Positions 7,948 to 16,600 of a stretch of 32,681 bases of DNA are shown piece after piece (position 1 is the first letter of the stretch; the number at the start of each line of letters is the position of its first letter). The position numbers were made by a program, and so were the translations under genes. Origin of the DNA: Bacteriovoracaceae bacterium (GTDB lineage Bacteria; Bdellovibrionota; Bacteriovoracia; Bacteriovoracales; Bacteriovoracaceae); assembly GCA_023137315.1 (NCBI GenBank), contig JAGLPP010000017.1, positions 1 to 32,681 on the forward strand, written 5' to 3'. The notes beneath the pieces were generated by a model. It did not search any database. It worked only from the letters and a program-made list of their open reading frames with translations, and was not told the origin of the DNA.

Positions 7948-9402
7948 TTATCCTAAAATACCTGCTATTATATTAGGATAAATTCCAACCGTTAAAACAA
8001 GAATTATAAGCATAATCAAAATAAAACCCTCACGTGCACTAACATCATTGATTGATGCATCATCCACCGTTATCTTATTTTTCACGAGCATAATCATTTG
8101 AAAATACCTTAGTAGATAAATCGGACAGATTGCAAAACATGCGGCAACAAACAAACCTACGACAAGATTCATTCTGACAGCATCGATTGTTACCATATAA
8201 CGTGAGATAAACCCCGAAGACATTGGCGGCCCAAGACATAAAATAATTAATATAAAAAACAACCTGTTAAACAGCGGCATTCTTGCTTTCATATTACCGT
8301 AACTTTCAAAAGTTATTTTTTTCATTCTGTCCTGTAAAACATGAACCACATATAGCATGCCCGCAACATGTATAAGATGATTAAAAATTACAATATACGT
8401 ACCTCCAACAGTGTTTGATTCATATAAGAAAATTGAAACCATCAAAAGTGACAGGTGACCAAAAATAAAATAAATTACAACCTCTTTTATATCGTTCCAC
8501 CTCAGAGCACACAATGTGCAGTATAAACATCCCAAAACCCCGACTATGGCTATTGACATTGAAGCACCTGCCATCTCGTTGGTAAAAGCGGGCACAATTA
8601 GTTTTATCATGCCAACAACTGCAACCAATGGGAGTGAACTCAATATCAAAATATTGCAAAATGTTGGCATCCTTTTACACAACTGTAAAAGCGGAAAATG
8701 AAACGGAAAAACAGTCATTTTAATAAACATGCTCATGCACAAACAGATAAAAATGATTGCCGACGAATAACTGCCAACCTTGTTGCTTGTAATCAGATTT
8801 TTTAAAACTTCCGGTCCAAGACTCGAAACTCCAAGCTCCCCAGTTGATACCATTGTTAAATAAGTAATTGATGTCACGGAAAGCAGCGTGCCTATTGCCA
8901 AAAACACAACATAAAGCAGTATCTTATTTCTTAAATTCTTATCACAAAAAACAACCATGAGAATTGCCAATGGAAGAATCAACATTTCCGAAAACATCAA
9001 AAATCCCATCATGTTATTCGCAAGAACAGCTCCACATAGAATCCAGACAATAAAATAAGTCAACACCTTAAACAGCCTCTCTCCCCTTTTATCCATATCC
9101 CATCGTGGCAAACTTACTATTAACAATATTAATGAAATCATTATTATAAAAATCGGGCCATCTCCATCCAACACCAGCTGACCAGGATTTAAATCAGGAA
9201 AGCTGGCAATAGTAAGATCCACGGACTTGAGAGCATGTCCTTTATGTAGAAATATTATTAATCCGGTAATAAACAAATGTGTTAATGATGTTGCAACATG
9301 CACCATCCCACCAAGAACATTCCCCCAAATGCCAAATAAAAGCATTATTGCAATCGGAAAAAAGAAATAAATATGAAGTGAATATTCTAAAATGTTTTCC
9401 AT
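7948..9402 (-). CDS. nuoM: NuoM-like complex I membrane subunit
   Basis: This 484-residue antiporter-like subunit is the best conserved of the three. It keeps the TM5 glutamate (Glu139 in MFSEMLILPLAIL), the TM7 lysine followed by the PFH motif (Lys228, MFIKMTVFPFH) and an NDIKEVVIY segment (303-311) like the family's DLKKLIAYSS. The lysine expected in the following helix and the glutamate of the FxGEF motif (here FISRY, 398-402) are missing. I chose the ATG at 9402, overlapping the nuoL stop by 16 bases, because it gives a normal NuoM N-terminus; the nearest Shine-Dalgarno-like sequence (AGGGA) is rather far. The frame is open upstream as far as 9510, but using that would overlap nuoL by about 120 bases. 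Confidence 0.87.
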   Translation of the reverse strand: MENILEYSLHIYFFFPIAIMLLFGIWGNVLGGMVHVATSLTHLFITGLIIFLHKGHALKSVDLTIASFPDLNPGQLVLDGDGPIFIIMISLILLIVSLPRWDMDKRGERLFKVLTYFIVWILCGAVLANNMMGFLMFSEMLILPLAILMVVFCDKNLRNKILLYVVFLAIGTLLSVTSITYLTMVSTGELGVSSLGPEVLKNLITSNKVGSYSSAIIFICLCMSMFIKMTVFPFHFPLLQLCKRMPTFCNILILSSLPLVAVVGMIKLIVPAFTNEMAGASMSIAIVGVLGCLYCTLCALRWNDIKEVVIYFIFGHLSLLMVSIFLYESNTVGGTYIVIFNHLIHVAGMLYVVHVLQDRMKKITFESYGNMKARMPLFNRLFFILIILCLGPPMSSGFISRYMVTIDAVRMNLVVGLFVAACFAICPIYLLRYFQMIMLVKNKITVDDASINDVSAREGFILIMLIILVLTVGIYPNIIAGILG

Positions 9403-11282
9403 AAAATTAAAATTACGTTCCCTAATATAATTATAGTACCACTTGTTAAAATCAACAAAATCATTGATGACAATGTCATTCCCTTCAAATTTCCAAACAT
9501 TGCAAACCATGACGCCATTCTTACAGTATTTTTTTTGAAAAATCGGCCAATACCTTCATTTATATATTTATCAAGCATAAAAGAGAGAAATCTTATTGGA
9601 ATAAAAATGACATTTTTTGCAATTCCCGCCTGCCCGAATTCCATGTTGCTAACGTGGGATAATAATCTCGTTTTACGGTTTAATACCTCAATAAATCTTT
9701 TGTTCCTTTTTCCATAAAGAAAAATATATTGTGTCACCAAAATTGCTATAAAGGCGAATCCAATTATCAGAATTTGCCAAAACTTAAGATCAAATGTGTT
9801 TATATCGTTTATTGCAATATGTTTGTTAATAAATTTTTGAAATATTCCTGCCCATTCTCCGGCCATGCTCTTTGGCATCCCCAGATACCCGGCCGTAAAA
9901 ACTATAAAAGCCATCGTCGTCAAATATGTCCTGTAGGTTACTCTTTCCACAATGGTTGCTTCACCACTGGTTGTCCGTGAGTGAAAAAACATCTGTAAAA
10001 TAATATTCATCACCGACAAGACCACAATAACTCTCGTCAATGTTAACAACACAAAACAAAACACCCCCTCTCTGCCAAGGGCCATGGTAGACCAGAGAAC
10101 TTCATTTACACTGAAAAAACACGGGAAACCGGGAATGGGGGATATTGACAACAACACGAACACCATTGTCCAAAATGTCCAGCACACACCTTTTTTAGCA
10201 AATATTTTTTTATAGTTAAATGTTTTGAAATCTGCACCTATTCTAAAAATCGTTATCATAAATATTTGGTTTATCAACAGCATTGTAAACATATGATATA
10301 CTGACGTTCCAAAGAGTCCTGTGCCAGCCGCAACAAATGAAAATGATATTTCTATGTTTATTAAAAATGTTGCAATCTTTCTCAAATCCTTTTCATAAAA
10401 CAACATCCATGAAAATAAAAAAGCGGAAATTGCAGGTATCCAAACAATAATATTTCTTATTGTTTGATATTCCACAAATAATGGGGCCATTCTCATTATG
10501 GCAAAAATGCCCATACCATACCCTGCACTACTATTCATAAAAAACAGGTGTCCACGATGGCCCTTGGAAATATCATGTCCCCAAAACAATGCCGGCAAGG
10601 AATTTGCTTTTCCGAGTATCCCAACCACAATAGCAATGGCATAAAAGCAATAATTACTGGTATTTTCACCTGCGCCAATAATTTGAAAAATCTCTGTAAA
10701 TGAATTATTTTTAAATGTAATGGCCATTCCGGCAATACCAATAAATATAAAGAAATCAAATACCAGATTTAAAAATAACAGTTTATTACCTCTTTTGAAG
10801 TTGGCACCTGGTTCCCATATTTTTGGCTTACACATGACATAATTGCAAAAACAAAACCCTTGCCAGCTCCAGAACAAAACAACCAGGTTTTCAGCAAGAT
10901 AAAACATGGTCATAAAAAAAACCAAAAGAGGTAGATAATTATAAAAACTGGAATCAGCTTTTTTTTCTTGTTTTGTATTTATTACCAGCAGTGACACAAT
11001 CGCAACGCCAATTGAAAACAAGACAAAAAATACTGCCAATTCATCAAACCTGAGGGCAAAATAAACCTTTAGACCCTCAATATTTATCCAATCCCAATAA
11101 TTTATATTAATCTCTGTTTTGGCACCCCTGCTATATTGAAATATAGTCAGCAAAACCGCGCTGGCTAACAGAAAAATCGTCATACACTTAGCCTTGTGGC
11201 TATTTGACTTGAATATAAAGTAATTCACCAAAAAAGGAATCAATAACAAAAACGGAATAATTCCTATATACCAACCTTCCAT
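9387..11282 (-). CDS. nuoL: NuoL-like complex I membrane subunit (divergent)
   Basis: The 631 residues match NuoL length, including the C-terminal lateral-helix region. Recognisable segments are FWSWQGFCFCNYV (137-149, family GWEGVGLCSYLLI), GKANSLPALFWGHD (224-237, family KSAQLPLQTWLPDAM), EKDLRKIATF (297-306), and PGFPCFFSVNEVL (384-396, family xxAGFxSKDEIL). Asp176 and Lys225 are kept. The TM5 glutamate is Gln141, the histidine and lysine of the HAFFK segment are Met334 and Asn338, and the KD pair is Val392-Asn393. The distal pumping route seen in E. coli therefore appears dismantled, while the reading frame is intact. AGAGGA precedes the ATG, and nuoK ends 4 bases upstream. Confidence 0.87.
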   Translation of the reverse strand: MEGWYIGIIPFLLLIPFLVNYFIFKSNSHKAKCMTIFLLASAVLLTIFQYSRGAKTEININYWDWINIEGLKVYFALRFDELAVFFVLFSIGVAIVSLLVINTKQEKKADSSFYNYLPLLVFFMTMFYLAENLVVLFWSWQGFCFCNYVMCKPKIWEPGANFKRGNKLLFLNLVFDFFIFIGIAGMAITFKNNSFTEIFQIIGAGENTSNYCFYAIAIVVGILGKANSLPALFWGHDISKGHRGHLFFMNSSAGYGMGIFAIMRMAPLFVEYQTIRNIIVWIPAISAFLFSWMLFYEKDLRKIATFLINIEISFSFVAAGTGLFGTSVYHMFTMLLINQIFMITIFRIGADFKTFNYKKIFAKKGVCWTFWTMVFVLLSISPIPGFPCFFSVNEVLWSTMALGREGVFCFVLLTLTRVIVVLSVMNIILQMFFHSRTTSGEATIVERVTYRTYLTTMAFIVFTAGYLGMPKSMAGEWAGIFQKFINKHIAINDINTFDLKFWQILIIGFAFIAILVTQYIFLYGKRNKRFIEVLNRKTRLLSHVSNMEFGQAGIAKNVIFIPIRFLSFMLDKYINEGIGRFFKKNTVRMASWFAMFGNLKGMTLSSMILLILTSGTIIILGNVILILWKTF

Positions 11283-11286
11283 CTAC

Positions 11287-11586
11287 TTAATCCTCTTCCG
11301 TTACATTTTTCATATCCAGTGTTTTTTCTTTTTGAAAATAAATCATTATAAAAACCAAGGACAATATTACAAATATGATTTGAAAAAGTATTATGGAAAA
11401 AGCAAATATTTGAACATTTATTTCGCCGGCTCCCGGTAATTGTAAAATTAAAATTACAATTGCAACCATGTTTAAAAGTAAACATTGAAAACATGACAAT
11501 ATATCCCTTCTTAAAAAACAACCTGTCCATGCAACACAAAAAACCAGCAAGAACAAGGCAAATCCAATCATCTCAACGCTTATCAC
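11287..11586 (-). CDS. nuoK: NuoK-like complex I membrane subunit lacking both key glutamates
   Basis: NuoK is the small three-helix subunit that forms part of the first proton channel next to NuoJ and NuoA. I chose the GTG at 11586 because GGAGG stands 6 bases before it and the resulting 99-residue protein, beginning MISVEMIGFALF, matches the usual length (100 in E. coli). It overlaps nuoJ by 14 bases. Landmarks are GCFLRRD (22-28), LLLN (36-39) and the charged C-terminus. The glutamate expected four residues before the conserved Asn is Cys35 (Gln34 next to it), and the second glutamate (Glu72 in E. coli) is Gln69. No acidic residue lies within the membrane helices. A full complex would need another proton route. 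Confidence 0.85.
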   Translation of the reverse strand: MISVEMIGFALFLLVFCVAWTGCFLRRDILSCFQCLLLNMVAIVILILQLPGAGEINVQIFAFSIILFQIIFVILSLVFIMIYFQKEKTLDMKNVTEED

Positions 11587-12070
11587 TCGACTCCTCCGCA
11601 TCGTTCCTTAAAAATACTGTCAATATCAGTGTACCCAGTATCGAAAACATTACCGCTATAAATGGCAAGAAATTTTTACGGTTAAGAAACATAAATATAT
11701 CTGCTTTTTTTTCAATGCTTGTCGTATTTGTTAAAACTTCCCGATTGTACTCAAAAAGTATAAACATTGCTCCTACGAAAATCATTGTGGAGATCATTCC
11801 CAAAATTATTGTTTTTATTTTTATTTTATAATCATCCTGATATAATTTGTAATCGTAAAATATGTGACCAAAAACAAAAAAACAAATGCTCGTAAAAAGC
11901 CCTACCACCAGTTGCACCACTGCTAAAAACTCATATCCATTGCGAATCATGTATAATGACAGGAATCCCACTATCAAAAAATAAATTATTGTTGTTTTTA
12001 CTGCATCCTGCTTGATAACAAATAATATAGCAAAAATAAAAACAATAACCGCCAATATAAATTCCACCAT
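11573..12070 (-). CDS. nuoJ: NuoJ-like complex I membrane subunit
   Basis: This 165-residue, five-helix protein matches NuoJ in length and position. The stretch EFLAVVQLVVGLFTSICFFVFG corresponds to the family's EFLAxVQxxVYVGAIMVLFLFV helix, but the conserved Tyr-Val-Gly of the pi-bulge region is Val-Val-Gly. The start chosen is the ATG at 12070, which overlaps the nuoH stop as TGATG and is preceded by AAGG; an ATG nine codons earlier would extend it to 12097 but overlaps nuoH more and has a poorer context. In the family the third helix couples quinone chemistry to the proton channels. The C-terminal helix is followed by a short charged tail. Confidence 0.82.
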   Translation of the reverse strand: MVEFILAVIVFIFAILFVIKQDAVKTTIIYFLIVGFLSLYMIRNGYEFLAVVQLVVGLFTSICFFVFGHIFYDYKLYQDDYKIKIKTIILGMISTMIFVGAMFILFEYNREVLTNTTSIEKKADIFMFLNRKNFLPFIAVMFSILGTLILTVFLRNDAEESSDKR

Positions 12071-13119
12071 CAGAATGCCGCCTTGAAATACAAACAAAAT
12101 GTGGACATCAATAAATCAAATATTGCAAGAGGTAATAAATAATATTTGGCAAAATTAACAAACTGACTGACTTTAAATCTTGCAAGTCCCCATTTTGACA
12201 TGGAAACAACAATCGTTGCAATCAAAAGCTTTATCAACATACTTGCTGCTCGTAATACCTGTATGTTTTTATAAAAAACCACCTCCGAATGGTCCGGCAC
12301 CCAAATTGTCTCATAACCACCAAGAAAAACCATTATGAAAACCAAAATCATTGTAGCCAGATAAACATTTGCGGACAATTTGTATAAAAGATACTTTATA
12401 GATAAACATTCTCCATGAAATCCATCACTCAATATATCGTTTTTTTCGTCATCAAACGGAAACAATCCGTTGTTGACCAGGATACAAAAGAAAAACAATA
12501 TTGCCCCCACTGGCTGAACAAAAATACCCCAACGTGGAATAATCCCCCATAACTGCCCCGTCTGCGTGACAACAATTTCATGTAAATTACCAGACCTGTT
12601 GTTTATATAGACTGACAAGAAAATTATCAGCATGACTAATTCAATATAAACCTGTTTTTGCAAAAACCTCCATATTCCAATCATTGAAACCTTGTTATTG
12701 CTTATCCACTCTGGAAGGATTTTATGCAGACTCCCAAGAAACAAAAATAAAAACAGGTATAGTATGGCCGGATTTATGGTTAAAACCTCCATGTTCCCAA
12801 CATCTTGCAATAAATTAATCTCAACACCGAAAGGCAATAATGAACCTGGCAGAAAAGCTAAAATCATGGATATTGCCACAGCAACAAAAAGAGTAGTTGG
12901 TTTAATATTGTGAGATATTGTTCTTTCCTTGAATATAAGTTTCAAAAAATCTGCAATAATCTTCTTTAGCGATCGCCCAATTCCCGACATTAAACCTCTT
13001 TTTCTGGCCAAAAATTCATTGCATGTATTAATAACGATATTTACAAGCAATCCTGAACATGAAAGCAAAATAACTGTTCCCAGAATCTTTATAATAATGA
13101 GAGGTATTTCAGGTTTCAT
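12070..13119 (-). CDS. nuoH: NuoH-like complex I membrane subunit (divergent quinone loop)
   Basis: NuoH holds the quinone chamber at the junction with the peripheral arm. The 349 residues (usual 320-350) include LARKRGLMSGIGRSLKKII (37-55) and DFLKLIFKE (57-65), matching the first cytoplasmic loop, WISNNKVSMIG (138-148), a helix with Glu160, and PFD (221-223). The loop normally reads PFDLPExExELxxGYHTEYSG; here it is PFDDEKNDILSDGFHGECLS, so most of the conserved Pro-Glu-x-Glu residues and the preceding Arg are gone, though some acids remain. It starts inside the nuoA stop (ATGA). With no NuoB, NuoD or NuoI in the operon, its quinone role is uncertain. Confidence 0.83.
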   Translation of the reverse strand: MKPEIPLIIIKILGTVILLSCSGLLVNIVINTCNEFLARKRGLMSGIGRSLKKIIADFLKLIFKERTISHNIKPTTLFVAVAISMILAFLPGSLLPFGVEINLLQDVGNMEVLTINPAILYLFLFLFLGSLHKILPEWISNNKVSMIGIWRFLQKQVYIELVMLIIFLSVYINNRSGNLHEIVVTQTGQLWGIIPRWGIFVQPVGAILFFFCILVNNGLFPFDDEKNDILSDGFHGECLSIKYLLYKLSANVYLATMILVFIMVFLGGYETIWVPDHSEVVFYKNIQVLRAASMLIKLLIATIVVSMSKWGLARFKVSQFVNFAKYYLLPLAIFDLLMSTFCLYFKAAF

Positions 13120-13481
13120 TTATTGCTACCATTTTTAAAAGTTTGAATACCCCAGATGGCAAATATATAAGCAACAACAGTGGTTAAAATCAGGATTAAA
13201 AAAAAAGCAATTTTCTCAGTACTTGTATTGCTACCAACCACCGCCAATCCCCATGGTAATAATAAAATGACCATGGAAACAAAAACCATCATCAATATAA
13301 ATTCATACGCATTATGAACGGTATAGCGACGCCTTGCGCCACCAAATGGTTTGACACCACCCTCATAGCTATTAAGGATTCTTTGTTTTTTTCGAAAACA
13401 GAGAATCCTAGCACCGACCAAGACCCCCATGCTTACGCATAGAACCGCGCCAACATAGGCAAAAAGAACAAAAATTTTCAT
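13116..13481 (-). CDS. nuoA: NuoA-like complex I membrane subunit (divergent)
   Basis: The 121-residue, three-helix protein matches NuoA/ND3. SYEGGVKPFGGARRRYTV (38-55) corresponds to the family's YECGxxPxGxARxxFxV loop, but the conserved cysteine is Gly41. In the second helix the family's FDxE before xxxLxPW reads F67-V68-S69-M70, so both acidic residues are absent, while LLPW (74-77) is kept. It is the first gene of the operon, 139 bases from the divergent mfd start, and no clear Shine-Dalgarno is seen (GATGGG is nearest). The next gene, nuoH, overlaps it by ATGA. In standard operons nuoB, C and D would follow; here they do not. Confidence 0.83.
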   Translation of the reverse strand: MKIFVLFAYVGAVLCVSMGVLVGARILCFRKKQRILNSYEGGVKPFGGARRRYTVHNAYEFILMMVFVSMVILLLPWGLAVVGSNTSTEKIAFFLILILTTVVAYIFAIWGIQTFKNGSNK

Positions 13482-13490
13482 ACACCCATC

Positions 13491-13496
13491 ATTATA
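13491..13496 (-). promoter_or_regulatory. possible -10 element for the nuo operon
   Basis: TATAAT reads on the minus strand 10 bases before the nuoA ATG. Transcription from it would begin almost at the start codon, giving a nearly leaderless message. No good -35 lies at the right distance (TCTTTA is the best), so the call is tentative. Confidence 0.3.
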
Positions 13497-13574
13497 AGCA
13501 GTTTAATAATACTTAAAGACTACATGAATCCAACCATTATGAAAATATTTCACCTCTATAAAAAGGGTTGGTCG

Positions 13575-13595
13575 ACTTCACTTGAAAAGTGAAGT
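13575..13595. repeat. perfect palindrome over the mfd promoter
   Basis: ACTTCACTT (13575-13583) and AAGTGAAGT (13587-13595) form a perfect inverted repeat with a 3-base centre. The probable mfd -35 element (TTGAAA, 13582-13587) lies across its centre, so a dimeric regulator bound here would block or adjust mfd transcription. It is not followed by a T run, so it is an operator candidate rather than a terminator. Confidence 0.5.
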
Positions 13596-13609
13596 GCGAT
13601 TGGTATAAT
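13582..13609 (+). promoter_or_regulatory. probable mfd promoter, extended -10
   Basis: TTGAAA (13582-13587) is followed after 16 bases by TATAAT (13604-13609), preceded by TGG, which makes an extended -10 (TGnTATAAT). Transcription would start near 13616, only about five bases before the ATG at 13621. No Shine-Dalgarno sequence lies before that ATG, so the message may be leaderless. Confidence 0.6.
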
Positions 13610-13620
13610 TGTTTCAAAAA

Positions 13621-16600
13621 ATGACTTTATTTTTATCCATTACCCACAAAATAAAAAACTGGTTTAATAGCGGAACTGAGCCGCTGAACATCAATGGCAT
13701 TACACCATCCCAGTGGATTTTTCTATTTAACAACTTTATAAGGGATGGTTTGGGGATAACCCAAAAAAATCATTTGATCCTGTGTCCGACAGTCGAACTG
13801 GCTGAATCAATACAAGTATCATTATCAAAAATATCCACAGAAAAACACGTACATTTCTACCCTGGACTTGAAAATTCCCCATACGGTAAAATACTGCCTT
13901 CACAAAGTGATCTTCTTCAAAGATTCAAGGTTTTGGATATTCTTGCCCAAAAAAAAACAAGCAACGTAATCATTATGACTGTTGAGGCTTTTCTATTAAA
14001 AATGCCACCGTGTAATTTTTTTGTTTCCAAAGCATTCGACATTGCTGTTTCGGACATTATTTCCCGCGAAGAACTATCAAAAAAACTTGTTGGGGTTGGC
14101 TATGCCCACACAAATTCCACCGAGGAACCGGGAACTTTTTGCTCAAAGGGTGAAATTTTTGACATTTATCCCATATCCGGACGCCCCATTCGAATTATTT
14201 ATTATGATGACATGATTGAACACATCTATCACATAGACCTGGAAACCAATAAAAGTATTCGCAACGACAATATTAATCGCATACATATCGCAGTCTCTCC
14301 AAATATATTCTCTTCCGAAGAATTTACACAAAACCTGAGAAAATACATACCTATTCCCGGACCACAGTTTAAAAATAAATTTGAACGAAGAAAGGAAATT
14401 TTTAATAAATTATCCCACAATCAGTTATTTGAGGATTTTCCAAATTTTGTCTCTCTTTTTATGGAACAAACCACCGGTTTTGAGCATTATCTCAACCCAA
14501 ATGACTGGATTATCACATCTGTTAACCATAACGAAAACATGGATATATTCACAATGCTTCTCGAAAAGTTACGGGAAGAATTTAATACCTCACTTACAGA
14601 ACCAGACAATAGTCTTCTTTTGCCTTCTCCTGAAAAGCTTTACTCTTATACATTTTCCGATTCTCTGAATAATTATAAATCCATTTTAACCAATACTGTT
14701 GAAATTAATCTTGATATAAATAAAATACTTGCCTCAAAAATCGATCTTGCATTTGAAAATACACCGCACTTTATTGGAAAACACATAAACCAGTCACTGG
14801 GCAAACACGAATATATCAAGCATGCGTTGGAATTTTTACGCTCACATTTTGAGAATAAAGGCAGCATCGTATTTGCGACATTTGTAAAGGAAACAAAGGC
14901 TGAAATAGAATATCTGATGGATTTATACGAATTCCCACAATCACTAAGAGAACGTATTTTCTTCAAAAATTTCAACCTGTCTGATGGTTTTTATTATGAT
15001 CTTGAAAACATTCTAATCATCTCAGAAGGTGATCTGTTTGGCAGAAAACAGGTTAAATCAAAATCAAATTACCGAAAAAATATCGACCTGTTCGCAGAAC
15101 GCCTGGCTACAATAAAACCTGGTGACTATGTAATGCACAGCGAACACGGATTAGGTATCTACAGGGGCCTGCAAACCATTGCTATTGATTCCAGCAATAC
15201 TGATTATCTGATTATTGAATATACCGAAGGCGACAAAATTTACGTTCCCGTTTACAAGATGAATCTGGTTCAAAAACATGCCGACACCACGGCAAACCTG
15301 TCTCCTGCCAGCCTCAGATCAAACAAATTTAATCAACTTAAAAACAAAGCACGCAACTCTGCCAAGAAACTTGCATTTGACCTTCTTAAGTTGCAAGCCG
15401 AAAGACAATCACACACGGCTTTTGCATTTTCCCCTCCTGATCATGTTTTCAAGGAATTTGAACTTGCCTTTCAATTTACGGAAACTCCAGATCAGATCAG
15501 CGCCATAGATAATATTATAGAATCAATGCAAAAACCTGTTCCCATGGACTACCTTGTATGTGGAGATGTTGGATACGGAAAAACAGAAATAGCCATGAGG
15601 GCCGCATTCAAGGCGATTTTGGATGACAGACAGGTTGCTGTTTTAGTGCCAACAACCATTCTGGCATTACAACACCATCAATCCTTTTGTGAACGATTTA
15701 AAAACTTTCCTGTTAATATTGAGTTTATTTCAAGATTCAAGTCAGCAAAACAAATAAAGGAGATTAAACAGAATTTAAAAGAAGGTAAAATAGATGTCAT
15801 CATTGGCACTCACAAGCTTCTACATGAATCTGTTATATTCAAATCCCTGGGACTTGTTATTGTTGACGAAGAGCAGCGATTCGGTGTTTCACATAAGGAA
15901 AAATTAAAATTATACAAAGCCACTGTTGATTTTATGACATTAACAGCAACTCCAATTCCACGCACACTACAATTAGCCTTTTTAGGTCTAAAAGACCTGG
16001 TACTGATTCAAACCCCACCGCCCAAAAGACAATCCATAAAAACTTACATCGTTAAAAATGACGAGAGCACAATACAATCAGCAATAAAAAAAGAACTTCA
16101 ACGCGGTGGACAAGTCTTCTTTGTTCATAATCGTGTAAAGGATATCGAAATAATTTACGGAAAATTATCTGAGCTGGTACCTGACGCCAGTATCGTCATT
16201 GGACACGGACAATTACCGGAAAAAATCCTCGAACAACGAATTGAGGCATTTTATTCAGGAAAATTTCAAGTACTACTTTGTACAACAATAATAGAATCAG
16301 GGCTGGATATCCCAAATGCAAATACAATGATTATTAATCGTGCTGATACTTTCGGCCTCGCACAGTTGCACCAATTGCGCGGAAGAATTGGCAGATCCGA
16401 CAGAAAGGCATACGCCTATTTTATGGTTCCAGAATATCACAACATAACGGTGGAAGCAGAAAGAAGACTCAAGGCACTGCAAACATATGCGGAGATTGGA
16501 GCAGGATTTTCTCTTGCTTCCTGTGATCTTGAATTCAGGGGTGCCGGTGACATTCTTGGTTCCAGTCAATCAGGTCATATTGAATCGATAGGACTCGAAC

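Noticed and set aside
9403-9510. Longer N-terminus of NuoM
   Set aside because: It would overlap nuoL by over 120 bases and add a polar, non-family N-terminus; the ATG at 9402 gives a standard protein.
6550-13481. Multisubunit Na+/H+ antiporter (Mrp) or membrane-bound hydrogenase operon
   Set aside because: NuoH- and NuoA-like subunits together with NuoJ, K, L, M and N in nuo order fit complex I; no MrpE, F or G and no hydrogenase subunits are present.
13575-13595. Palindrome as a transcription terminator
   Set aside because: It is not followed by a T run on either strand and lies between two divergent genes with a promoter across it.
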